Assembly (NCBI GenBank): GCA_014529385.2
Contig: CM043950.1
Coordinates: forward strand, 79,604,343 to 79,668,342
Source of the DNA: Adiantum capillus-veneris
Lineage: Eukaryota > Streptophyta > Polypodiopsida > Polypodiales > Pteridaceae
Length of the DNA: 64,000 nt
Direction: 5' to 3'
In this document: positions 22,190 to 32,285 of the stretch, piece by piece
Layout: the number at the start of each line of letters is the position of its first letter
Position numbering within the stretch: the stretch's first letter is position 1
Notes under the pieces: generated by a model
The model's input: only the letters and a program-made list of their open reading frames with translations
The model's database searches: none
What the model was told of the DNA's origin: nothing
Position numbers and translations under genes: made by a program

Positions 22190-22294
22190 GCGTCGCTATG
22201 AACGTCGCAAATTTACAAGTAAAGTTGCGGCGCTCATAGCGACGCCGGGATTTTTTTTTTTGAGCGTCGCTAATATGAATAGCCTCTTGTAGTG
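22190..22294 (-). repeat. CACTA subterminal repeats and right terminus
   Basis: Inverted units GGCGTCGCTATGA and GCGCTCATAGCGACGCC, then the tip CCTCTTGTAGTG. TCA follows at 22295-22297, equal to the TCA before the left tip. Confidence 0.85.
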
Positions 22295-22296
22295 TC

Positions 22297-23841
22297 AAAC
22301 TTTAGGGCAAAAATGGCCAATAATGTCTCTGTCACTTGTGTGGGTGTAGTGAAAGCTTTGAGAGTTCTGTTTTTGGAATCACTACGGAGGTTCATGCTTA
22401 TGTGATGCCAGTAAAGGGAGAAGGATACCCCCTTACTTTAGGACAACCTTGGCTCATGGGTATAGGAGCTAGGCAAGATTGGGCAACAGGAGACTTGGAG
22501 TTGAGGCCTCGAGTGGGTGGCCATAGTCGGTAGGTGGTTTATAACTTGAATAATGGACGACAAGAGAACCTTGAACTAGAGACGTCAGTTGATGAGTGGA
22601 GCTCAAGTGGATGCTCCTCATCCATGGACGAGGAAGAGAGTTCAAGTGAAGAGAGTGATAGCACTCTCGAAGTCATGGGCGTCACCATAAAGGAAACTAC
22701 CTCATCAGAAGACAACCCAAGGATCCAAATGGAGAATGTGTGGGATGCAAGCCTAGAGAAGATGTTATCCAAGGATATAAAGGAAGAAGAAAGGGAGGGT
22801 TATGTAAATGTTCTCAAGAAGCATGCATCATTGTTTATTTCTGATTACACTCACATTACAGGCGTCACTTCAGTGAAGCATCATATCCATCTAAAAGAAG
22901 GGAGCAAGCCAGTAGTAGAAAAACTAAGAAGATTAGGAGTTGTGCAACAAAATGCACTGTTGTCCGAGGTGAAGACACTCTTAGAAGCAGGATTCATATA
23001 CCCAGTAGAAGATTCAGAATGGGTCTCCCCAGTAGTGGTGAGGCCAAAGAAGAATGGTAAATGGCGAGTGTGCATGGATTACAAGCCACTAAATGTTGCA
23101 ACAAAGAGGGACCACTTCCCTCTCCCATTTCAAGATGAGATTCTAAATGAAGTAGCAGGCCATGAGCGATACACAATGTGTGATGGATACTCCGGCTACT
23201 TTCAAATACGCATTGCAGAGGAGGACCAAAAAAAGACTACTTTCATCACACCATGGGGCTGTTTTGCATTTTGAGTCATGCCTTTTGGTCTCACCAACGC
23301 TCCGGCCACCTTTCAACGATTCATGAACACGGTCTTCCAGCCTTACTTTGGTAAGTCCATAAGGGTTTTCATCGATGACTTTTGTATTTACAGTTCCAAA
23401 AGTATGCATCTCGGCAAGACTGATGAAGGATTTACTCGTTTAGCTAAGCTGGGTGGACAACTAAACAAGGACAAATGTCACATTGGGGAAAGCAAGGTTA
23501 CACTATTGGGGCATGTAGTGTCCATTGATGGAATCAAGGTAGATCCTGAAAAGATAAAAACATTGCTAAATCTACCTTCCCCAACTTCCATCAAACAATT
23601 AATCTCTTTCTTGCAAAAGCTAAGATATTTGAGTAGATTCATACACTTACTCTCCCAAGTGATATTTCCTCTACAACAGCTGACTCGTCAAGAGACGCTT
23701 GTTTGGAGTGAAGAAAGTGATGGGCATTTTAGAGAGATAAAAAAAATGTTAGGGTCACTCCCTGTAATCCTCCAACCTTGTTAGGAAGAAACATTCTTTG
23801 TAAACCCTAGTGTGGAAGAAGAGGCCATTGGTGCTACCCTC
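22297..23841 (+). pseudogene. Family A protease end and reverse transcriptase
   Basis: Family A coding sequence resumes with the end of the protease (GEGYPLTLGQPWLMGIGARQ near 22420), then an acidic linker. Reverse transcriptase follows from about 22860: EWVSPVVVRPKKNGKWRVC, then CDGYSGYFQIRI (first Asp region) and [17 protein letters not shown] with [11 protein letters not shown] (catalytic FIDD, near 23370). An Arg codon before MPFG is a stop (TGA, 23272-23274), and another stop replaces Trp near 23782. It is cut at 23841 by family B inside the native RNase H and continues at 33805. Confidence 0.9.
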
Positions 23842-25356
23842 TGATGCATGGTTTTTAGGACCCCTTTTGAAGAAGCAATAAAGGCACAGTCAGTTTTTGG
23901 GGGGATGAGGATACTCTAGTCCAAGGGATCTCGAAAGAGAAGAAAAATCTACTTCACAAGCACCAAAGAGTAAAAAGTGCCATGGACAGATGATACGTGG
24001 GAATGAGCTCTTATGCATGCCTACAACCTATATCTTACAGAATAGCCCATTCTAGGTGTGAATTTCTAGTGAAATTTACACGAGGATGTTCGTGTGGACT
24101 CACAGCACAGCATACTCCGTTTTCACTTTTTTACCGATAGTATATATTTTTTACCACAGTAAATATTTTTTACCGACAGTAAATATTTTTCACCTACATG
24201 GTAAATACAAATCACTTTTTACCTACAGTAACTTTTTTTTACCCATGGTAAATATTTTTTACTGCACCATAAGTATTTGGTAGGTAACAGTTCACTGTTA
24301 CTAGAAGCAGTGATTGGGCATCAACAATGCAGTTACAGGAGGAGAAAACGGGAAAATCTTTTGGTAAAGGTGAGTCAACAGGGATAAAGAGTTTTGAGTT
24401 GAAAAGAGACATGCTGATTTTTCCAAAGAACACATGTCAAAAGAAGCCATGGTTGAGGATTTTTTGAGAATTTGATATTCAAGAGGACCAAGCAGGTCCC
24501 CCCCTGACATGTGCAGAACCTCCAGTTTCAACAGCCACCTTACCTGCTCTTAAATGCTGGTCAAGGCCTTATCCCCATGTGTCACAATTAAAAAAATCAG
24601 CATTTACCCTCCCCTCTCACATCACTCTGGAGAATATCTTGATGGTGACATATCAGGTGACCTCAATCTGTTGACCACCCTAAGCAAAAAGTAACCCCAA
24701 TCAGCGGATTTAAGCATGTTTATCCCTAATCCTAAACCCTCTCAGAAACCTATATAAGGAGGCCTTCTCTCACTCAAAAACAACACTTCACCCACTTCAC
24801 CAAGCAACGAAGCTATGACGACATTGCTCACAACGAGGAGCTATGGATGGAGCTCTACTCTCTCTTCCTGTCTCTCGCTCCCTCTAGTATGCTACATTAC
24901 TAGCCCTAAAACCTAAATAAGGAGTCTTCACTCATGCTCCATGGCCACCATCCTCGCCATCATTCTCAAAGGTATTGATGTGTTTCTAGTCAGATCATAC
25001 CTACTTGCTGGGTTGATTGTTTTTGACAAGGGGTTATGCCATCCTTGGCTTGCTTCTCTATATCCTTGTTATGTATGATCAGATGCCGTTGTATTGTTAC
25101 GCTGATGTCTTGTGTATATATATCCTACATAAGGTCCCTAAGCTTTGTTTCTATGTGTTTTGCCATACGTTTTGATGCCATCATAATGCTAGAAGTATCA
25201 CTTGCCTATGTGCACTATGTGTGAGGTCCCTAAACCTCTTAATTTAGGGTGGTGCCCCCTTTGTTTTGTTCTTTGCTTGTTTTCATGAGGCGTGGTTTGT
25301 GGAGTGTGCATGAGTACAGAGGCCACCCGATTGCACTACTCTTTTTCCCGCTATCA
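23842..25356 (+). repeat. 5' LTR of family B
   Basis: 1515 bp, TG...CA. TATATAAGG box at 24751-24759. An internal degenerate repeat of TTTTTACC(N)ACAGTAAATA lies at 24125-24260. The LTR is followed not directly by the primer-binding site but by 50 bp of target-site sequence (25357-25406). Confidence 0.95.
24751..24759 (+). promoter_or_regulatory. TATA box in 5' LTR B
   Basis: TATATAAGG after CTCAGAAACC, the same as 33194-33202 in the 3' LTR. Probable core promoter of the element. Confidence 0.6.
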
Positions 25357-25406
25357 CCCTCCTACAAAAAGATCCAAAAACATCCTTTATGAGTCCAGTG
25401 TATTTT
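25357..25406 (+). other. 50 bp of family A target sequence inside family B
   Basis: CCCTCCTACAAAAAGATCC through GTCCAGTGTATTTT is the sequence that follows the 3' LTR at 33800-33849. It shares the CCAGTG variant that copy 1 (CCTGTG, near 584) lacks. It separates LTR and primer-binding site by 50 bp instead of 5. Confidence 0.9.
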
Positions 25407-25422
25407 CGTGCCCCCACTGAGG
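25406..25422 (+). promoter_or_regulatory. Primer-binding site of family B, first bases altered
   Basis: TCGTGCCCCCACTGAGG against TGGTGCCCCCACTGAGG in family A. The single change is at the conversion-tract junction. Confidence 0.7.
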
Positions 25423-25474
25423 AGGGCTACACAGACCTTTAGTCCACAAGCAATGAAGATGTGCAATCTACAAC

Positions 25475-25872
25475 ATGGACGAATGGCGTGAGGAGTTTCC
25501 AAATTGGAGAACAGAAGAGGAGGAGGCTTTAGAGGCCTTAAAAGCTTTCATCGAGGTCTTGTTACCAGGTTGCAGTGTCATTGAAATTCAAGAAGTAAGT
25601 TCTTCTACATGCCTTGTTCGTGATCGTCTCCAACGAAGGAGAGTAAGAAGAAGAGCTTGATATACCTCTCCTCTCAACCTATGAGTGCTCCAGAAACCTC
25701 CAACGCACACGAGCTTGAAATATTCTACATCAACATACACGAAGGTACTGTGACACACATTAAGGGAAGAGAAAGCATCACCAGACCTCTCTTTCCTGAG
25801 GAGCCGACTAAGAGGAGGAAGATCACCTCTACACCTAAGTGGCCCAAGGCCGCAGCGCGTGCTCAAGCGTAA
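25475..25872 (+). CDS. Short leader ORFs of family B
   Basis: Two frames, 25475-25660 (61 codons, MDEWREEFPNWRTEEEEALE) and 25657-25872 (71 codons, ending GRESITRPLFPEEPTKRRK), overlap by 4 bp before protein X. A counterpart in family A (7595-7710) is too decayed to compare. They may be parts of one longer X protein. Confidence 0.3.
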
Positions 25873-26444
25873 GGTAACATTTGGCTTAATCTCATTAATA
25901 AGGGATTATATGACCACTACAGGCAAGAAAAAGGCGTGTGAGCAACCAACTTCAACCTCCAACTTGCAACCACGACTCTCACCCCTAAATCCTCCTGAAG
26001 CAAAGAGGCGAAGGCTTGCCTACAAGATTGCCGCCCGTCTGCGAGTGCTCCCAGTGCACTTTTTGAATCCAGACACCACCAATCCCAAGCCAACCTCCTG
26101 TCCGCATGAAGATCACTTTGGATATTGTCCAAAGTGCTTTGGAGACCGGGTGAAAAGCCTCCCTGCCCTACCTTTGCTGCTAATTTTCAAGAAGTTATCT
26201 CAATCTAAGGAAACTATCTTAGTTGATGATGTGATGCACATTAATGGTGTCACTTTCATTCGTCATGTTGATTATGGTAATAGCATCCAGTTGTTGCTTG
26301 CTAAAAGGCTCAGCATTGTACAAAGTGTTGCCATCATGCCTTACGTCTTTCACAGATGCATCAGGAAGAGTCGAAGTGATCCGAGGTGCTGACCTTCTGT
26401 GGCTGATCAGGCTCATTGGTCCCAAGGTGGTGCAACTAAGCTAG
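25859..26444 (+). pseudogene. Pre-gag protein X of family B, frameshifted
   Basis: The first part (to about 26345) has a basic segment PPEAKRRRLAYKIAARLRV, then CPHEDHFGYCPKCF (C-x-H-x6-C-x-x-C) with VKSLPALPLL after it. INGVTFIRHVDYGNSIQLLL and RLSIVQSVAIMPY follow. The frame then shifts and the end (GADLLWLIRLIGPKVVQLS) continues in the 26244-26444 frame. Each block aligns in order with family A X (7660-8123). The preserved zinc-like pattern and INGV core are the reason for calling it a gene. Its function is unknown. Confidence 0.6.
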
Positions 26445-26448
26445 GCTC

Positions 26449-26688
26449 TTGTGTGTAAGTATGGATGCCAACAATGAGAATGATGATCCCCGCATGTTTC
26501 CTTTCCATTTTGTGCGTCATATCCGTGTGAATATTTGTATTGATAGAAAAATCTTTTATCAGCAAAGAATAGCCCTGTTGTTTGGAGCCGAGAGACTTGG
26601 GGAAATCTTGCGCTCTCCTCATCCTGTCATTCTACCCTTACTAGACTATTACCATTCCTTTGATGTGTCGATCTTCATCCTATTTTGA
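26449..26688 (+). CDS. Pre-gag small protein Y of family B
   Basis: About 79 codons; from FHFVRHIRVNICIDRKIFYQ through FGAERLGEILRSPHPVILP to FDVSIFILF it matches Y1 of families A and D. No second Y follows before gag at 26780, so family B has a single copy, which dates the Y1/Y2 duplication to the A/D side or implies a loss here. Confidence 0.6.
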   Translation: MCVSMDANNENDDPRMFPFHFVRHIRVNICIDRKIFYQQRIALLFGAERLGEILRSPHPVILPLLDYYHSFDVSIFILF

Positions 26689-26779
26689 GCTAAGTTGTGC
26701 TAAAGCTCCAAATTGTAATTACCATACTCTATTTTAAAATAAATTGGAGCTGTTTGTGTAATTGTTTACTCTCTCACTT

Positions 26780-28615
26780 ATGGCCTTCCCTAATTTTTAT
26801 GGTAAGCCTGGGGAGGTTGCTCCAGAATTTTTGGATAATTTGGAAATGGCCTTTCTGGTATCGGGAAGGGATGACGAAGCTACTAAGTTAAGGGCCTTTC
26901 CTTCGGTCTTGAGGGAAGGTGCAAAATTATGGTATCAAACTTTGGCACCTGAAGAAAGAAGAGACTGGGAGTCCTTAAAGATGGCCTTCATCGAAGAATT
27001 TCGCCACCATGAGCCTCCAGAGGAGATATGGAGACAGCTCTTAGAGCTACGCCAAACATCACCCAATGACTATAGAAGCTATGAAGGAAAGTTTTCCAAC
27101 CTGTGGGAGAAATGGTGTGCATCACTAGGTGAAGGAGAAAGGGCGCCAGAATGCCTAAAGAAGGACTATTTCCTTGCAGGGCTTTACCCCATCCTTCGAG
27201 AAAAGGTAAAAGGTAAATTCCCAGATACCTTTGATAAAGCTATGACTTATGCAAGGGAGAAGGATAGGAAGTTAAAATTCCAAGCTCAACTACAAGGGGG
27301 AATGGAGCCTCCACCGCTAGCTCAACCTACGGCAAGGGTAGTAGCAGGGACAGGAGCAACAGACCAAGAGTCCTCTCAACAAGAATTACTTCAACAAATC
27401 ACCAATCAACTAGAGAGCCTATCCATCAATCTGGTTCAAGGTGTAAGGGCTCCCCATCTAGGAAATGAACGAAATAGACAAGAAGGAAAAAGGCAAGCGC
27501 GTGAGTACATTTGCTACAATTGTGGAGAGGTAGGTCACGGCATGTATTATTGCCCCCATCCACGACGCTATCAAGGAAATGGTAATCAAAGACGTCCTCC
27601 TTGCCAACAAGTCACTCCTCCTCGAGCTAGGCCACTAAATGGACAAAATGCACACGTGGCTCCACCAATCCAAATATTGAGACCCCCTCCTCCACCACCA
27701 CAAGCACCAGCAGAGATCCCTCCACTACCATCGAGAGGGGAGGACAGGGCTGTCTCTGTCATAAGTCTTGACAATGGTAAGGATAAAGGGAAAGAAAAAA
27801 TGGAGGAAGTTGTTGCCATGACAATAAAGAGAGTTAGCAGACAAAGAATTGATGAAATGGAAGCTTCAGAGCCGGATAAAGGGAATGAGGGTTCCTCCCA
27901 AGTGATAGGAGACAAGAAAAGGAAGAGTAGGTCAAGGAGGCACATAGGAGTAGAAGACTTTCCACTTGGGGTAGGATCCATACCTTACGACCTGGTAGCA
28001 GATGTGAGTAAGCAAGGACCAAAGATTTCATGGAAGCAACTCCTCCACCTTTCCCCAAAGATGCGTAGAACCTGGTCTAAGATGGTCAGCACCAGGAGGG
28101 CTAAGGAAAAGTCAGTTGGGTCTATTATTGCAAGAGGCATGAAGGATATCGTGCCAGTCATTGATGCAGAGATTAATAGTCAGCGAGTCTCCAATGTGTA
28201 CGTAGATGGTGGAGCCGAGATTTGTGTTATGACAGAGAAATTAATGCACAGGTTGGGTTTGGAAGTAAACGAGCAAACTTCCTTACAAGCTAAGATGGCA
28301 AATAATGTAAGGATGGCTTGTGTGGGAAAGGTTAATGGAGTGAAGGTTTCAGCTTTTGGTTTGGCAATCTCAATTGATGCTTATGTGATCCCAACTAAGG
28401 GGGAGGGCTATCCGCTAATCCTTGGAAGACCTTGGCTTATGGCTATGAAAGCTAGGCAAGATTGGGAGACAGGTTCCCTTGAGTTGCGACCAAATCATAA
28501 GGTAGGTGGCAAGCAACAAAAAATTTTGTATGACATGAAGCAGGGTAGACAACAAGACCTAGAGATGGAGACTTCTATGGATGAATGGAGCACAAGCAGC
28601 TGCTCTTCATCTTAG
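26780..28615 (+). CDS. Gag and protease polyprotein of family B
   Basis: 611 codons from the ATG at 26780, chosen because family A Gag starts at the matching place. The retrotransposon Gag domain spans about residues 15-170 (EFLDNLEMAFLVSGRDDEA, FIEEFRHHEPPEEIW). A CCHC zinc knuckle CYNCGEVGHGMYYC is near residue 245. A proline-rich linker follows. The aspartic protease near residue 475 reads VDGGAEICVM, with Gly for Ser or Thr in the D(S/T)G triad, and ends with LGRPWLMAMKARQDW. Gag packages element RNA; the protease cuts the polyprotein. The TAG stop at 28613 and a TAA near 28679 separate it from pol in the same frame. Confidence 0.92.
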   Translation: MAFPNFYGKPGEVAPEFLDNLEMAFLVSGRDDEATKLRAFPSVLREGAKLWYQTLAPEERRDWESLKMAFIEEFRHHEPPEEIWRQLLELRQTSPNDYRSYEGKFSNLWEKWCASLGEGERAPECLKKDYFLAGLYPILREKVKGKFPDTFDKAMTYAREKDRKLKFQAQLQGGMEPPPLAQPTARVVAGTGATDQESSQQELLQQITNQLESLSINLVQGVRAPHLGNERNRQEGKRQAREYICYNCGEVGHGMYYCPHPRRYQGNGNQRRPPCQQVTPPRARPLNGQNAHVAPPIQILRPPPPPPQAPAEIPPLPSRGEDRAVSVISLDNGKDKGKEKMEEVVAMTIKRVSRQRIDEMEASEPDKGNEGSSQVIGDKKRKSRSRRHIGVEDFPLGVGSIPYDLVADVSKQGPKISWKQLLHLSPKMRRTWSKMVSTRRAKEKSVGSIIARGMKDIVPVIDAEINSQRVSNVYVDGGAEICVMTEKLMHRLGLEVNEQTSLQAKMANNVRMACVGKVNGVKVSAFGLAISIDAYVIPTKGEGYPLILGRPWLMAMKARQDWETGSLELRPNHKVGGKQQKILYDMKQGRQQDLEMETSMDEWSTSSCSSS

Positions 28616-29798
28616 GAGGATGCTAGCTCTTTGGAAGTCATGGGTATAATACTGCGAAACCCAGAAGGAGAAGGTGGTTAAGACTCTCTAAACAAGGAAG
28701 AAGCCACAGGCTTAGAGGAGATGCTAGCTAAGGACCTACTAGAAGAAGAGAGAGAACCCTATTTGCAGGTACTAAAGAAGCATGTTGGCCTCTTTATAAC
28801 TGATTACGAGCACATTAAAGGAGTGACGGTAACCCAACACCATATCCAATTAAAGGAAGGTGCTAAACCAATGGTGCAAAGGCTAAGGAGATTAGGGCTA
28901 GTGCAACAAGATGCACTCTTAAAAGAAGTAAAAAGATTACTCAAGGCAGGATTTATCTACCCAGTGGAATATTCTGAGTGGGTGTCTCCAGTTGTGATAG
29001 CACCAAAGAAAAATGGGAAGTGGAGGGTATGTGTGGATTACAAGCCTCTAAACGCAGCCACAAAAAGGGACCATTTTCCTTTGCCTTTTCAAGATGAAAT
29101 ACTAAATGAAGTGGCTGGTCATGAAAGGTACACAGTGTGTGATGGGTACTTAGGCTACTTCCAAATAAGAATTGCAGATGAAGACCAAAGAAAAACTACC
29201 TTCATAACACCTTGGGGGTGTTTTGCTTATAGAGTTATGCCTTTTGGTTTAACTAATGCCCCAGCTACTTTCCAGAGGTTTATGAACTTGGTATTTCAAC
29301 CTTACTTTGGTAAGTCCATACGAGTCTTCATTGATGATTTTTGCATTTACAGCTCTAGGGAAGTACATCTGTCCAAGGTTGATGAAGGTTTCACCCGTCT
29401 GGCCCAATTGGGTGGGCAATTGAATAAAGACAAGTGCCACATAGGTGAGAGCAAGGTCACTCTACTAGGCCATGTTGTGTCTCAAGATGGTATTGAGGCT
29501 GACCATGAAAAGGTAAAGACATTGTTAGCTTTACCTACTCCTTCAAACGTGAAGCAACTAGTCTCCTTCATTCAAAAGGTTCGCTACATGGGACGATTCA
29601 TACATCTCCTTTCTCAGGCAATCTATCCTTTGCAGCAGCTCACTAAACACACTACTTTGACATGGAGTGAGGAGGGTGAAAGGTGCTTTCAAGAAGTTAA
29701 AACCATTTTGAGCTCATTGCCTGTCGTCCTACAACCCACATGGGGTGAATTATTCTATGTAAATCCTAGTGTAGGTCCAGAAGCTCTAGGGAGCTGTC
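28616..29798 (+). pseudogene. Reverse transcriptase of family B
   Basis: Same frame as Gag, open from 28682 on. Motifs: EWVSPVVIAPKKNGKWRVC, TVCDGYLGYFQIRI (first catalytic Asp), [29 protein letters not shown] (catalytic FIDD, near 29330), LLGHVVS and the thumb/connection segment to VNPSVGPEALG. The reading frame is lost near 29795, within the native RNase H. Apart from the two stops upstream and that shift, the domain looks intact. Confidence 0.9.
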
Positions 29799-30605
29799 TT
29801 GATGCAAAAAGACCCAAATACATCTCTCATGAGACCAGTCTACTTCTCTAGTAGAGTGATGACAGCTGCTGAAAAGGGTTTCAGCGCAACTGAGCAATTG
29901 GTGCTAGCTCTTAAGTTTGCAGTGGAGAAGTTTCGGGCTTACTTACTTCCGAGACAATTTGTGGTGATCACAACTGAGGAGGTTTTTCCATATGCCCTAC
30001 AACACATGGAATTGTCTCAAAGAATAGCAAAGTGGGTGGTGCAGTTTCAAGAGTTTGACTACACACTACAAGTAGAGGATTCCACCCGTGCTTGTTTGGC
30101 AGATGTCCTCACACAAAGGTGTTATGAGAAGGCCAAGAAAGAGGCACCTAGTAAGGTACCGCCTATCCCGGAGCCTGAAGTTCTACTGGGAGCACACAGT
30201 CTGTATTTTTATGGGGCTTACAAGAGGACCAAAGACAAGGCATCAGCAGGCATAGTAATATTAGGTCCAGAGAAGGAGAAGATCTTTGCAAAAGGGTTTC
30301 ATCTAAAAGAGGTTCATTCTAACAATGAAGCAGAGTACCATGCCCTTGTTTTAGGGTTGCAATGTTGTCTTTCTCAGGGCATCACAAAGCTAAATGTTTT
30401 TGGTGACTCCATGTTGATTGTTAAGCAAATGGTTGGTGTATGGGCCTGTAAAAATGACAAATTGTCTGTTAAGATGAGGGAAGCAAAGGCCTTGTTGAAG
30501 GGTTTTAAAGAAGTTTGAGTGCACTTTGTACCTAGAGATCAAAATCGAGAAGCAGATGCCTTAGCAGGTGAAGAACTACAAACTCTCATAGAAGGTGCTA
30601 TCCTT
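29799..30605 (+). pseudogene. Native and archaeal-type RNase H of family B
   Basis: Continues in a new frame: LMQKDPNTSLMRPVYFSSR, ATEQLVLALKFAVEKFRAYL and IAKWVVQFQEFDYTLQ are the second half of the gypsy RNase H, whose first catalytic site is replaced by VNPSVG. The added RNase H follows at 30190-30600 with SLYFYGAYKRT (Asp to Tyr at the first site), NNEAEYHALVLG, FGDSMLIVKQM and, after a stop near 30516, FVPRDQNREADALAG with the last Asp kept. It would remove RNA from the RNA/DNA hybrid. Confidence 0.88.
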
Positions 30606-30710
30606 GTGAAAAGTCCTTTATACTAGGGAAAGGAGGAGCTGCATGATTTACTTTACTTTCTTGAGCATTGTGAAGCACCCTCTGGTATTAGTAAAAGTGA
30701 ACGTAGGTGG

Positions 30711-31960
30711 TTGGCAAAAAAGGCTACCAGCTATAGCTTAGTGAATGAGGACTTGTATTGTAGAGGGAAAGATGCTGTCTTAAGGAGAGTTCCTGCATCC
30801 CAAGAGATAAAGGATATTTTGTTTAGTTGTCATGAAGGTGTGTGTGGTGGCCACTTTGCACAAGAGATTACTAGCAGAAAGATTTTACAAGCAGGGTTCA
30901 CGTGGTCAAACCTCCATCGAGATGTACAACATTGGTGCCGCACATGTGAGGTTTGCCAAAAAGCTGGACCAAGGCGTCTTACCCATGAAAATCAGCATCC
31001 AATCAAAACCTATGGGCCATTTGAAAAATGGGGGATAGATGCAATAGGGCCACTACCTTGCACTCAATCAGGGAAGGAATACATCATTATGGGGGTGGAG
31101 TACATGACCAGATGGGCAGAAGCTCGTCCCACAAAGCGCATCACAGCCAAGGACGTGAGTGATTTCATTTTTGAATGCCTTTGTTGCCGTTTTGGCACAC
31201 CTTTGGAGATTCTCTCGGATAGGGGACCGAGATTTCGAGCTGATTTAGTCGGGCAATTGACGAGCAAGTTAAAAATCAAGCGCAGGCACTCTACACCATA
31301 CTACCCTCAGTGCAATGGTCTTGTGGAAAAGGTAAATGGTCTTATATGTAAAATCATCACTAAGCAAGTGCATTTACATCCTAAGGCATGGGACAAACAC
31401 CTAGATGCTTACTTTGGGCCTACAGAACATCCTTTAAAACATCCTTGGGGTATACACCTTTTCACTTGGTTTACGGGCAAGAGGCACTATTGCCTATAGA
31501 AGTGGAGCTAGCGAGCCTCCGAGTTCTAAAAGCACATCAAGAGGATAGTCAAGAGAAGCAGGTGGAAGGAAGAATCATCGATTTGGAGAGGTTAGGGCTA
31601 GATCGAGAGTCAGCAGTGAAGTACTATGCAGCCCAGGCAGAGAAGAAACGAAAGAAGTTCAATCGCAACCTTGTCAAGAAAGGTATCAAGGAAGGTTCTT
31701 TAGTGCTCAGATACGACAATCGCTTTGATCGCAGGAAGGATGGTAAGTTCTTGCTTAAGTGGGAAGGCCCTTTTGTAGTGATACAGAGGTTCTCAAATGG
31801 TAGTTACCAACTAGGTGACCTAGATGGTAAGGTACATCAGACCCCGGTAAATGGTTGGCGATTGAAGGCCTACCAATGTCGTCTTTCACAGCTATATGCT
31901 GGTGAAATCAATGCTAAGGATGGTTCAGAGGAGAGCTCATCATATTCGAGCTCCAACTAA
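30711..31960 (+). pseudogene. Integrase of family B
   Basis: The zinc-binding segment CHEGVCGGHFAQ...CRTCEVCQKAG is complete. The catalytic core has KWGIDAIGPL (Asp), EILSDRGPRFRADL (Asp) and QCNGLVEKVNGLI (Glu). A frameshift near 31400-31420 moves the rest (AYRTSFKTSLGYTPFHLVYG to the C-terminal LRYDNRFDRRKDGKFLLKWE) into the frame ending at 31960. There is no chromodomain, as usual for the Tat lineage. It inserts element DNA with a 5 bp stagger, which fits the CCCTC duplication. Confidence 0.9.
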
Positions 31961-32269
31961 GGTAACAATCATGTACATAGTCGTTTCAAAAAAAAAAAAA
32001 AAGGAAGAAAAGAGAAGAAAAAAAGAAAAAAAGAGAATGCTACCAGTGAGAGCAGATATTGACAATGGATGGGGTATGGCTTTCAAGGGTCTAGGAGACC
32101 AGTTGTTAGTCATGGATGGATACAATTATTCATCAGAAAGGACTAAACAGGGTGCATCGGCCAAGAAAGCAGTAACATGGAAAATTCAATTGGTACCAGG
32201 TGGGTAAGTATTCAAGAGAACCCTATTGTAGCACAACCTACAGCTAGAGGCATCAAATACCTCTAGCTT

Positions 32270-32285
32270 AAGGGGGAGGGCTATA
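32270..32285 (+). promoter_or_regulatory. Polypurine tract of family B
   Basis: AAGGGGGAGGGCTATA immediately before the 3' LTR start TGATGCATGG. Probable primer for plus-strand synthesis. 31961-32269 is non-coding, with an A-rich run at 31989-32035. Confidence 0.75.

Larger units (their letters stand above)
12264..22294 (-). mobile_element. En/Spm (CACTA) DNA transposon with both genes
   Basis: Begins CACTATATAGCGACG and ends CTTGTAGTG, so both tips are CACTA as inverted repeats. It is flanked by TCA at 12261-12263 and 22295-22297, the 3 bp duplication expected for this superfamily. Subterminal regions are rich in TAGCGACG motifs in both orientations. The minus strand holds a TnpD-like transposase (16468-20189) and a TNP1/Transposase_24-like gene (14886-16150). 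Internal insertions or captures are at 12450-14440 and 20930-21262. Its left tip abuts the last base of the hairpin element. Confidence 0.88.

Noticed and set aside
21668-22239. Long plus- and minus-strand open frames (up to 189 codons)
   Set aside because: They translate CT, GT and GA microsatellites in several frames at once; the protein is simple repeat.
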